Below are positions 51,985 through 60,404 of a DNA stretch of 64,000 nucleotides, in pieces (position 1 is the first letter of the stretch; every line of letters begins with the position of its first letter). The position numbers and the translations under genes were made by a program. The notes under the pieces were generated by a model that was not told the DNA's origin, searched no databases, and was given only the letters and a program-made list of their open reading frames with translations. The stretch is from Stenotrophomonas sp. NA06056 (GTDB lineage Bacteria; Pseudomonadota; Gammaproteobacteria; Xanthomonadales; Xanthomonadaceae), in NCBI RefSeq assembly GCF_013364355.1, contig NZ_CP054931.1, positions 2,232,001 to 2,296,000 of the forward strand, written 5' to 3'.

Positions 51985-54900
51985 CCACGCTTCCTCCCGG
52001 CGTCGGCCGGCGTCGGCGCAGGCGCTGCGCAAGCCACTGCTGCGCCCCCTGCACCACCACATAGAACACCGGCACGAAGAACACGGCCAGCACGGTCGCA
52101 CTGACCATGCCGCCAAACACGCCGGTACCGATGGCCTGTTGCGTTTCCTTTGAAGCCCCCTGCGCCAGCATCAGCGGCACCACGCCCAGCGCGAACGCCA
52201 GCGAGGTCATGACGATCGGCCGCAGTCGCAGGCGTGCCGCTTCGATGGTCGCTTCGACCAGACCGCGTCCCTGCTGTTGCAGCTGGCGGGCGAACTCCAC
52301 GATCAGGATCGCGTTCTTCGCCGAAAGCCCGATCACCGTGATCATGCCGACCTTGAAGAACACATCATTGGGCATCTCGCGCAGCAGCACCGCAGCAACG
52401 GCACCGAGCAGGCCCAATGGCACCACCAGCATCACCGCCAGCGGGATCGACCAGCTCTCGTACAGCGCCGCCAGCACCAGGAACACCACCAGCATCGACA
52501 GCAGCAGCAACCACGGCGCCTGGGCCCCGGACTCGCGCTCCTGCAGCGACTGGCTGGTCCACTGCAGGGCGAAGCCCGCAGGCAGCTGTTGCGCAAGACG
52601 CTCCATCTCGATCATCGCCTGGCCGGTGGACACCCCGTCTGCGGGTGCGCCGGACAGATTCAATGCCGGGAACCCCAGGTACCGTTGCAGCTGCAGCGGC
52701 GCCTCGGTCCACTGCGCGGTGACCAGCTCGGACAGCGCCACCATGCCGCCCTGGCTGTTGCGGACATACAGCTTCAGCACATCCTCCAGCTCCATCCGGT
52801 ACGGCGCATCGGCCTGCATGATCACCTGCTGCATGCGCCCTCGATTGGGAAAGTCGTTGACGTACTGCGAGCCCATCGCCGCCGAAAGCGTGGCGCTGAT
52901 GTCGGTGAACGCCACGCCCATCGCTTCGGCCTTGGCGCGATCGATATCCAGGCGCACGTTGCTGCCTGCCGGCAGGCCATCGGCATGCACTTCGGCCAGC
53001 AGCGGACTGGCCTCTGCCAGTTTCAGCAACTGCTGCAGGGCAGCCCGCAGTTCGATCTGGCTCTGCCCGGTACGCGCCTGCAGCGCCAACGAGAACCCGG
53101 AGGATCGACCAAGGCTGTCGATGGCCGGCGGCATCACGCTCATCACCTCGCCCTCCGGCACCGTCGCCATGGCCTGCTGTGCCGCCTTCACCTCATCCGC
53201 TGCGGTGCTGCCGCCGCGCTCACCCCAGTCCTTCAACATGGTGTAGGTCAGTGCCGCGCTCGGACCGGACCCGGAGAAGCTGTAGCCAAGGATGGCCTGG
53301 TTGGACGCGATCGCCGGTCGCGAGGCGACATGCTGTTCGTAGGCTTCGACCACCGCCAGCGTGCGCTCGGCTGTGGCTTCGGCCGGCAACTGGATGGAGG
53401 TCATGAAATAGCCCTGATCCTCCTCCGGCAGGAACGCACCCGGCAACCAATGCAGGCCGATCAGCAGTGCCACCAGCAAGGCAGCGAACAGGCCCATCAC
53501 CCGACCGCTGCGTCGCAGCACGGCCGCCACGCCGTGCTGGTAACGCCCGGTCATCCGCTCGAAGCCGCGGTTGAACGCACCGAACACGCCGCCGCGACCA
53601 TGGTGACCGCGCGTGCCCTGCCGCAGCAGGGTCGCGCAGAGCGCCGGGGTCAGGCTCAGCGCCAGCAGTGCCGAAAACAGAATCGACACCGACATTGCCA
53701 CGCTGAACTGACGGTAGATCGCACCGACCGAGCCACTGGCCAAAGCCATCGGGATGAACACCGCCGTCAGCACCAGGGTGATGCCGATCACCGCGCCGGT
53801 CAGCTCACGCATCGCCTTGATCGTCGCCTCGCGCGGCGGCAAGCCCTCTTCGGCCATGATCCGCTCCACGCCCTCGACCACCACGATCGCATCGTCAACG
53901 ATGATGCCGATCGCCAGCACCATGCCGAACATGGTCAATACGTTGATCGAGAAGCCCAGCGCCAGCATCACCGCGAAGGTGCCCAGCAGCGCGATCGGCG
54001 CGACCAGGGCGGGGATCAGCGTATAACGCCAGTTCTGCAGGAACAGGTACATCACCGCAAAGACCAGCAGCATTGCCTCGACCAGGGTCTGCAGCACCTT
54101 CTGGATCGAGACTTTGACGAAGGGCGCGGTATCGAATGGAATGCTGGATTCAACGCCGTGCGGCAGCAGTGGCTGCAGGTCGGCCATGCGTTCGCGCACG
54201 GCCGTAGCGGTGCGCACCGCATTCGCACCGGGGCGCAGCTGCACGCCAGCGGCCGTCGCCGGATAGCCATCCTCGCGCGTTCCCCAGGCATAGCTCTGCG
54301 CGCCCAGTTCGATGCGGGCGACATCACCCAGCAGCACCCGCGAACCATCGGCACCGGCGCGCAGCACGATCGCCGCGAACTGCTCGGGCGTGGACAGCTG
54401 ACCTTCGGCACTCAAAGGCACGGTGACGCGTTGGCCGGAAACACCGGGCGAATCACCGATTCGACCCGGCGAGATCTCAAGGTTCTGCTGCTCGATCGCG
54501 CTGGCCACGTCACCCATGGTCAGGCCGTAGCCCGTCAGGCGGGTCGGGTCCAGCCAGATCCGCATGGCCTGTTCGGCACCGAACAGCTGCACACGGCCGA
54601 CGCCATCGATGCGGCGCAGCTCCTCGATGATGTTGCGCGCCATGAAATCGCCCAGCGCCGCCTCGCTGACACTGCCATCGGGCGAGCGCAGACCCACCAG
54701 CATCAGGAACCCGGAGTCGGCGGCTTCCACGAAGAGACCATTCTGGCGCACGCTGCGCGGCAGGCGCGGCTCGATTGCCTTGATCCGGTTCTGCACGTCC
54801 ACCTGCGCCAGCTCAGGATCGGTGCCGGGCTTGAAGGTGGCGGTGATCGACGCTTCGCCGGAGGTGTCCACCGACGATTCGAAGTACAGCAGGTGTTTGA

Positions 54901-55114
54901 CGCTGGACAGCTCGCGCTCGATCAGGCCGACCACCGCATCGTTCAGCGTCTGCGGACTGGCGCCGGGATAGCTGGCATAGATGCTGACGCTGGGCGGTGC
55001 GACCGCCGGGTAGCGCTCGACCGCCAGCCGCGGAATGGCCAGCACGCCGGCCAGGATGACGAAGATCGCCAGCACCCAGGCAAATACCGGGCGATCGATG
55101 AAGAAACGGGCCAT
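51950..55114 (-). CDS. smeZ: RND multidrug efflux transporter SmeZ
   Basis: A 1054-aa HAE1-type inner-membrane pump with 12 membrane segments and two large periplasmic loops. N-terminus MARFFIDRPVFAWVLAIFVILAG; the proton-relay acids are in AIGIIVDDAIVVVEGVERIM. It exchanges protons for drugs; in S. maltophilia SmeYZ confers aminoglycoside and co-trimoxazole tolerance. Identification as SmeZ rests on family, the lack of an outer-membrane factor gene, and the adjacent divergent two-component pair. AGGAACC lies before the ATG. The gene follows smeY by 21 nt. Confidence 0.87.
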   Translation of the reverse strand: MARFFIDRPVFAWVLAIFVILAGVLAIPRLAVERYPAVAPPSVSIYASYPGASPQTLNDAVVGLIERELSSVKHLLYFESSVDTSGEASITATFKPGTDPELAQVDVQNRIKAIEPRLPRSVRQNGLFVEAADSGFLMLVGLRSPDGSVSEAALGDFMARNIIEELRRIDGVGRVQLFGAEQAMRIWLDPTRLTGYGLTMGDVASAIEQQNLEISPGRIGDSPGVSGQRVTVPLSAEGQLSTPEQFAAIVLRAGADGSRVLLGDVARIELGAQSYAWGTREDGYPATAAGVQLRPGANAVRTATAVRERMADLQPLLPHGVESSIPFDTAPFVKVSIQKVLQTLVEAMLLVFAVMYLFLQNWRYTLIPALVAPIALLGTFAVMLALGFSINVLTMFGMVLAIGIIVDDAIVVVEGVERIMAEEGLPPREATIKAMRELTGAVIGITLVLTAVFIPMALASGSVGAIYRQFSVAMSVSILFSALLALSLTPALCATLLRQGTRGHHGRGGVFGAFNRGFERMTGRYQHGVAAVLRRSGRVMGLFAALLVALLIGLHWLPGAFLPEEDQGYFMTSIQLPAEATAERTLAVVEAYEQHVASRPAIASNQAILGYSFSGSGPSAALTYTMLKDWGERGGSTAADEVKAAQQAMATVPEGEVMSVMPPAIDSLGRSSGFSLALQARTGQSQIELRAALQQLLKLAEASPLLAEVHADGLPAGSNVRLDIDRAKAEAMGVAFTDISATLSAAMGSQYVNDFPNRGRMQQVIMQADAPYRMELEDVLKLYVRNSQGGMVALSELVTAQWTEAPLQLQRYLGFPALNLSGAPADGVSTGQAMIEMERLAQQLPAGFALQWTSQSLQERESGAQAPWLLLLSMLVVFLVLAALYESWSIPLAVMLVVPLGLLGAVAAVLLREMPNDVFFKVGMITVIGLSAKNAILIVEFARQLQQQGRGLVEATIEAARLRLRPIVMTSLAFALGVVPLMLAQGASKETQQAIGTGVFGGMVSATVLAVFFVPVFYVVVQGAQQWLAQRLRRRRPTPGGSVDGKQVDGKQEP

Positions 55115-55135
55115 GTCGTAGGTTCCTGGAAGGGC

Positions 55136-56284
55136 TCAGCCCTGGCTCTCGGATGCCGGCAGTGCGCTGGCGCTGGCCACCGGTGCCTGCCAGTCGCGCG
55201 GATCCACCAGCACGCCCTCCTGCAGACGTTCCTGGCCTTCCACCACGACCTTCTCGCCGGCCTTCAGGCCGTGCCGCACCAGCCATTGCCGGTTGACGCT
55301 GCCGTCCACCTCCAGCGTGCGGATCACCGCTTTGCCATCGGCCGCAATGACCCAGGCATACGCCTGGCCGCCGGCGCTGCGCAGCACTGCCTGCTGGGGC
55401 AGCAGCAACGCGCTGGCCGGCGCACCACGTGGCACCCGGGCACGTACATACATGCCCGGTAACAGCTGCCGCTCAGGATTGTCGACCAGGATGCGCAGGA
55501 CCACATCGCCGGTGCGTGCATCGACATTGACACCGGAGAACAGCAGCCGGCCACGCTCAGGCAGCGGCGTACCCGCCGCGCCGATGATCGTCACCGGCAA
55601 CTCACCGTCCACCGCCTCGCGCCGCAGGGACTGCAGCTGCGATGCAGGTTGGCGCACGTCCACGTAGACCTGGTCGATCTGCTGCACCACCGCCATCGGC
55701 TCGGCATCAGCGACGCCGACCAGCGCGCCTTCGGTCACCAATGCCTGGTCGATACGGCCATCGATCGGCGCACTGACCGTCGCATAGCGCAGATCGAGTT
55801 GGCGTCGCGCCAGGATCGCGCGTGCCTCGTTGACCGCCGCGCGGGCCTGCTCGTGCTCGGCACTGGCATCGTCGCGATGCTGCTGGCTGACCGCCTGCGC
55901 AGCGGCCAGCGCCTGCAGCCGCTGCGACTGCACACGGCTGCGGCCGAGGGCGGCCTCACTGCGCTGCAGGGCCGCCAGGGCCGAATCAACGTCGGCACGG
56001 AACGCCGCCGGGTCGATCTGGAACAGCGGCTCCCCGGCACGTACTTCCGCGCCCTGCTCGAACATCCGGCGCTGCACGATACCGCCGACCTGCGCACGGA
56101 TCTGCGCGGTACGCACCGCCGACACCCGACCGGGCAGTTCATCATCGCGCTGCACCACCTGCGGGCCGACGGTGACCACGCTGACGCGCGGCACGGCTTC
56201 GACGGTGGGTTCGGGGCGGGAGCAGGCCGTCATGGCCAAGGCGAAGGCCGCGACCAGCGCGACCGGAGTCCTGAAGGTTCTCAT
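55136..56284 (-). CDS. smeY: RND membrane-fusion lipoprotein SmeY
   Basis: A 382-aa periplasmic adaptor with lipobox MTACSR (MRTFRTPVALVAAFALAMTAC), lipoyl/coiled-coil domains (QIRAQVGGIVQRRMFEQGAEVRAGEPLFQIDPAAFRADV, ATVSAPIDGRIDQALVTEGALVG) and the C-terminal beta-barrel. It links SmeZ to an outer-membrane channel (TolC-like) encoded elsewhere. It is the first gene of the pump operon; ATG 56284 is preceded by a 130-nt gap to smeRy that should hold both promoters and an SmeRy site. Confidence 0.88.
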   Translation of the reverse strand: MRTFRTPVALVAAFALAMTACSRPEPTVEAVPRVSVVTVGPQVVQRDDELPGRVSAVRTAQIRAQVGGIVQRRMFEQGAEVRAGEPLFQIDPAAFRADVDSALAALQRSEAALGRSRVQSQRLQALAAAQAVSQQHRDDASAEHEQARAAVNEARAILARRQLDLRYATVSAPIDGRIDQALVTEGALVGVADAEPMAVVQQIDQVYVDVRQPASQLQSLRREAVDGELPVTIIGAAGTPLPERGRLLFSGVNVDARTGDVVLRILVDNPERQLLPGMYVRARVPRGAPASALLLPQQAVLRSAGGQAYAWVIAADGKAVIRTLEVDGSVNRQWLVRHGLKAGEKVVVEGQERLQEGVLVDPRDWQAPVASASALPASESQG

Positions 56285-56414
56285 TGCAGTGCACAGTGCC
56301 GCAGGCGCGGCTGAGGAATCATGAAGCGCGCAGTGTGCGCAGCGATGATGGGGTTTCGATGGAGGAAGTGTGGAGATACGATGGAGGGCAAGCACCTTCC
56401 GGCCTCGCCTTGCC

Positions 56415-57131
56415 ATGCATGCCTCCCCTGCCCTCGCGGCGCTGGTCCTGATCGTCGAGGACGAAGCCGAGATCGCCGACATTCTTGCCGCCTACCTTGA
56501 ACGCGAAGGCCTGCGCACCCTGCGTGCAGCCGATGGCCAGGCGGCCCTGGACATGCATCGCAGCATGCGCCCGGACCTGGTACTGCTGGATGTGCAGCTG
56601 CCGCGACTGGATGGCTGGAGCGTGCTGACCCAGCTGCGCCAGCGCGGTGAAACACCGGTCATCATGCTGACCGCGCTGGACCAGGATCTGGACAAGCTGA
56701 CCGCGCTGCGGATGGGCGCCGATGACTACGTGGTCAAACCGTTCAACCCGGCAGAGGTGGCCGCGCGCGTGCGTGCAGTACTGCGGCGCACGCTGCGCAG
56801 TTCGCGGGCGGATGCGCCCAGCGCCCTGCGCGTCGGCCCCTTGCTGATCGACACCGCCACCCACGCGGTGCATGTGGAAGGCGACGGTTACAGCCACGAG
56901 CTGCTGCTGACCCTCACCGAGTTCAAGCTGCTGCATTGCATGGCGTTGGCGCCGTCACGGATCTTCAGCCGCAGCGAGCTGATGCACGAATGCCTGCCGG
57001 AAAGCGAAGCGCTGGAGCGCACCGTGGACAGCCATGTGAGCAAGCTGCGGCGCAAACTGGACGAAGTAGGCCTCACCCAGATCCCGGCCAGCGTGCGTGG
57101 CGTCGGCTACCGCCTGATGGCCGACCGCTGA
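56415..57131 (+). CDS. smeRy: OmpR-family response regulator SmeRy
   Basis: A 238-aa OmpR/PhoB-type regulator: receiver with LVIVEDEAEIADIL, phosphoacceptor Asp in LVLLDVQLPRLDGWS, signalling T/K (MLTALDQD, VVKPFNP); winged-helix DNA-binding domain (LTLTEFKLLHCMAL ... ERTVDSHVSKLRRKLDEVG). In S. maltophilia SmeSyRy activates the smeYZ pump and is needed for its expression. ATG at 56415 used; upstream in-frame codons lie in the shared promoter. Its stop overlaps the kinase ATG by one base. Confidence 0.88.
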   Translation: MHASPALAALVLIVEDEAEIADILAAYLEREGLRTLRAADGQAALDMHRSMRPDLVLLDVQLPRLDGWSVLTQLRQRGETPVIMLTALDQDLDKLTALRMGADDYVVKPFNPAEVAARVRAVLRRTLRSSRADAPSALRVGPLLIDTATHAVHVEGDGYSHELLLTLTEFKLLHCMALAPSRIFSRSELMHECLPESEALERTVDSHVSKLRRKLDEVGLTQIPASVRGVGYRLMADR

Positions 57132-58198
57132 TGCGCCGCTCCGGGCTCAGCCGGCACATCATCGTGTCGATGTCGCTGATGGTCGTTGGTGTCATCGTGA
57201 TGGTGATCCTCTCTTCGTGGCTGCTGTACGCCGTGCTGATCGAGTTCTTCCCGGCCAGCGCCGAAGAGCCGGAAGGATGGTTGCCGACCGGACCTGAGCT
57301 GGCGTGGATGGTCGGGGTGATCCTGACCGGCCTGGCGCTGGCGATTGCCGCCTCGGTCCGCCTGGCCCACCGCATCCTGTCGCCGCTCAATTCACTGGTG
57401 GACAGCGTGCGCGCGCTGGCGGGCGGCGATCTCGGCGCACGCGCCACCGCCGAGGCCAACTCCCCCGGCGAGGTCGCAGCGCTGGTGGACGACTTCAACG
57501 CGATGGCGCGCCGCCTGCAGCACATGGAAAGCGAGCGGGTGATGTGGCACGCGGCCATCGCCCATGAACTGCGCACGCCGGTGACGATTCTGCGCGGCCG
57601 CCTGCAGGGCCTGGCCGAAGGCGTGTTCCAGCCCGATGAGTCACAGTTCCGCAGCCTGCTGGCGCAGGTCGAGGGCCTGTCACGGTTGATCGAGGACCTG
57701 CGGGTGCTGAGCCTGGCCGACAACGCCCGCCTCGACGTGCGCCGCGCCCGCACCGACGTCGTGGCCGAAGTGCATTCAGTGATGACCCTGGTCGATCCCG
57801 CCTTCCGCAGCGCTGGCTTCGTGCTTGAGCTGGAAACCAGCCGCGAGGAGCACCCCGCCCATTGCGATCCGACGCGATTGCGGCAGGCGCTGCTGGCCTT
57901 GCTGGAGAACGCGCGCCGCTATGCCAACCCGGGCAAGGTACGCATCGCTGTGCATGACACCGTGGCCCACGTGCAGGTGGCGATCGAGGACGAAGGCCCC
58001 GGCATCGACCCGGCCCTGCACGCGGACATCTTCAATCCGTTCATGCGTGGCGACGGCTCGCGGTCACGCCTGGGCGGTGGCAGTGGACTCGGCTTGGCGG
58101 TGGTCAAGGCCATCGCCGATGCGCACGGCGGCCAGGTCTACTGCACGCCGGGCACGGCCGGCGGCAGTCGTTTCGTCATCGAGCTGCCGCGCCAGTAG
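57131..58198 (+). CDS. smeSy: sensor histidine kinase SmeSy
   Basis: A 355-aa kinase of the BaeS type: TM1 (residues about 8-38), periplasmic loop of about 20 residues, TM2 (about 58-80), HAMP (LAHRILSPLNSLVDSVRALAGGDLGAR), HisKA (HAAIAHELRTPVTIL; His about 143), HATPase (ENARRY, EDEGPGID, GGGSGLGLAVVKAIADAHGG). It senses an envelope cue and phosphorylates SmeRy. Overlaps smeRy by one base (TGATG). Its last 23 nt overlap the 3' end of the convergent DUF4105 gene. Confidence 0.88.
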   Translation: MRRSGLSRHIIVSMSLMVVGVIVMVILSSWLLYAVLIEFFPASAEEPEGWLPTGPELAWMVGVILTGLALAIAASVRLAHRILSPLNSLVDSVRALAGGDLGARATAEANSPGEVAALVDDFNAMARRLQHMESERVMWHAAIAHELRTPVTILRGRLQGLAEGVFQPDESQFRSLLAQVEGLSRLIEDLRVLSLADNARLDVRRARTDVVAEVHSVMTLVDPAFRSAGFVLELETSREEHPAHCDPTRLRQALLALLENARRYANPGKVRIAVHDTVAHVQVAIEDEGPGIDPALHADIFNPFMRGDGSRSRLGGGSGLGLAVVKAIADAHGGQVYCTPGTAGGSRFVIELPRQ

Positions 58199-59942
58199 GC
58201 GGCACTTCGGCTGCCTGCTCACGCACGCGCGCACCCAAGGCAGCGAGATTGCGGTCGATATCAGCCAGCTCGCGCTGCTGTGATGGCGGCAACTGCGCGC
58301 GCAGCTGCACGCGCAGCGCCTGCCAGGCGGGGACGGCCCGTGCGCTGGCAGCGGCCGCTGCCCGTGCGACTTCCGCCTGCTCTTCCGCCTGCGGCAGGCC
58401 ATAACCCGCGTCAGCCAGCAACGGGCCCGGTCGCAACCACTGTCCACTCTGCTCCAGCAAGGCGCGCAGCGAACGGGTAGCGCTGCTATCCGGGTTGGCC
58501 AGCAGGCGTCGCTTCAGTGCATCGCGTGCGCGCAGCTCCGCGCGTCGCTGCGCTGCCTGTTCCAGCAGCAGCAAGCCGGCGCTGGCACGCACATCACCGC
58601 GCAGCAACCAGGGTGCGCGCTGCTGCGCCGGCATCGCCAGCCAAGCGCGCACATCGCGCGCCGGCAATGTCGCCTGCGCAGCGGCAACCGAGAACAACTG
58701 CTGGTAGTGATCGCGCGCAGACGCAAAGTAGTAGCCCTGCGCCTGGGCCTGCCCGGGATCGGCCAGCACCTGCTCGTCCAGGGCATCCAGCCGCGCCAGC
58801 CGTCGCCGCAACCCGCGCGGAGTCAGCTGTGCCAGGCCCGCCTCGCCCAGCCGCGGCACGCCGGCCTGCAGCAGCTTCGCCGTCTCCACCGCGCAGTTGT
58901 TGCTGACGAAGTAGTAGCGGCCGTCATAACTCCAGTGCACCTGCGCGGTACGCTCGAGCAGGCTGGCGATCTCGCTGCGGTCCAGCTGCAGCGGCAACGA
59001 GGCCAATCCGCGCAGTTCGACCTTGGTGTATTCGTCCACCACCTGCTGCAGCGGCAGCACGAACAGGCGCGAAGGATAGCCACCGGTCAGGCCGCGCCAG
59101 TTGGAAATCTGCACATCGCCGACGAAGGCGCGGAAGGACAGCACCCGATGATGCTCAAGGTCCAGCCTGCAGTCCGGTCCCGGCACGCGGCCAGGACGAC
59201 AGATCACCAGCCGCAGCATGCTGTGGCCCCAACGACTCATCGGCTGCGCACTGCCTTCGGCGAACAGATAGTCCACGGCGTACACCCGGGCCGGGTCCAG
59301 TGCCAACAGCGAGGCGGCGCCCTCTTCTGCGTCGGCCTGCAGCAGCGGCACCGTGTCCGCGCAGTGCGGCGCAGGCAACGATGGCGGCGTACCGAAATGC
59401 GCCTGATACCACTGTGCCAAGGCGGGGCGGCGGCACGCGAACTCTGCATCCAGCACGAAGTGTTCGGCGTTCACCGCCAGGTACTCGGCCGGATCCTTCA
59501 GTTCATAGGCATCCGGGCTGCGGTCACGAAAGGCATTGTCACCGCGACCCAGATGCCAGGGCTTGCGCTGCCAACCGGCAAGGTCGCGCCAGCGGGCGCT
59601 GCGTGACCACTGCGCACCGTTGCGGTCGGCAACATGGGTCAGTTCGTGCACCAGCGCGCTGCGCCGGGCGCGACGGGCGCCGGCCACGTCTTCATCCAGC
59701 AGGTCGCGGCGCAGCGCGATGCGCCCAGCAAAGGCACGGCCATGCACGTCGGCAGGCAGGTCGTCACGCCAACCGACCAGCACCTGCGCGGGCAATGCAC
59801 GCAGCAGGCCGTCGGGCAGCAACGACTGCACATCACGCAGTGTCTGCGTTGCAACCTGCTGCTGCGCCGGGCTCAGCCCGGCCGGGTCCAGTTGCAGGCG
59901 CTCAGCCGCATGCGCAGCGTGAGCGACCAGCAGTAGAGCCAC
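58176..59942 (-). CDS. DUF4105 exported protein
   Basis: About 588 aa. DUF4105 motifs include SALVHELTHVADRNGAQWS (HExxH metalloprotease-like), the SRWGHSMLRLVIC and GDVQISNWRGLTGGYPSRLFVLPLQQ core, and the YDGRYYFVSNNCAVET segment. The 5' end is unusual: a SMAG repeat covers it, and the most likely start is GTG 59942 (VALLLVAHAAHAAERL), giving a short signal sequence without a basic N-region. An upstream in-frame region through the repeat is also open. It may be lengthened or altered by the repeat. A DUF2388 gene precedes it. Confidence 0.82.
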   Translation of the reverse strand: MALLLVAHAAHAAERLQLDPAGLSPAQQQVATQTLRDVQSLLPDGLLRALPAQVLVGWRDDLPADVHGRAFAGRIALRRDLLDEDVAGARRARRSALVHELTHVADRNGAQWSRSARWRDLAGWQRKPWHLGRGDNAFRDRSPDAYELKDPAEYLAVNAEHFVLDAEFACRRPALAQWYQAHFGTPPSLPAPHCADTVPLLQADAEEGAASLLALDPARVYAVDYLFAEGSAQPMSRWGHSMLRLVICRPGRVPGPDCRLDLEHHRVLSFRAFVGDVQISNWRGLTGGYPSRLFVLPLQQVVDEYTKVELRGLASLPLQLDRSEIASLLERTAQVHWSYDGRYYFVSNNCAVETAKLLQAGVPRLGEAGLAQLTPRGLRRRLARLDALDEQVLADPGQAQAQGYYFASARDHYQQLFSVAAAQATLPARDVRAWLAMPAQQRAPWLLRGDVRASAGLLLLEQAAQRRAELRARDALKRRLLANPDSSATRSLRALLEQSGQWLRPGPLLADAGYGLPQAEEQAEVARAAAAASARAVPAWQALRVQLRAQLPPSQQRELADIDRNLAALGARVREQAAEVPPTGAAAR

Positions 59943-60008
59943 GCCATGCGTGGCTGCTGTGATTCCCCACCCGCGCCTGGCTTCCAGCCGAGCATGGCTC
60001 GGCTCTAC
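59933..60008. repeat. SMAG inverted dimer at the DUF4105 start
   Basis: GTAGAGCCACGCCATGCGTG (59933 on) and a mirrored AGCCGAGCATGGCTCGGCTCTAC ending at 60008, with an 18-nt spacer. Arms are of two subtypes (CCACGC and CGAGC). The left arm contains the presumed GTG start of the next gene. Confidence 0.85.
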
Positions 60009-60042
60009 AAAGACCGATCCGGCGGGTGCCACGCGGTGTGGA

Positions 60043-60357
60043 TCAACGCGCCAGCAGGGCGCGGGCCAGCTGCAGGTCGCTCTGCTGCTGTGCAGCTGCG
60101 TCCTGCTCGCGCAGGTGCACCAGTGCCGCCTGCAGGCGTGCGCCGCGGATCTGGCCATCGCTGGCAACAAACGCCGCCGCATCATCGCGCGCAGCCAGCA
60201 CCACCTTGTCATCGCCCGAGCTGCTGCCCGAGGAACCCGAAGACGCGCCCGTCGCCGAACCGGCCGAGGTACCTGCGAAACTCGAAGCGAAGCCGACCAG
60301 CGGCAGGGACAACAGGGCAAGCAGCAGGAACGGACGGATCATGGTGGCGAAGTTCAT
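60043..60357 (-). CDS. DUF2388 small exported protein
   Basis: About 104 aa. Signal peptide MNFATMIRPFLLLALLSLPLVGFA, then a Ser/Gly-rich stretch (FAGTSAGSATGASSGSSGSSS) and the conserved segment VVLAARDDAAAFVASDGQIRGARLQAALVHLRE that marks DUF2388. ATG 60342 is another possible start. It sits 48 nt after the D-2-hydroxyacid dehydrogenase stop and ahead of DUF4105 on the same strand. DUF2388 and DUF4105 genes are also adjacent in some pseudomonads. Function unknown. Confidence 0.82.
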   Translation of the reverse strand: MNFATMIRPFLLLALLSLPLVGFASSFAGTSAGSATGASSGSSGSSSGDDKVVLAARDDAAAFVASDGQIRGARLQAALVHLREQDAAAQQQSDLQLARALLAR

Positions 60358-60404
60358 CGATTGGGTGGGTGGAGCGTAACGGCTGCGTGAAGTCTTTGCG
60401 TGTG

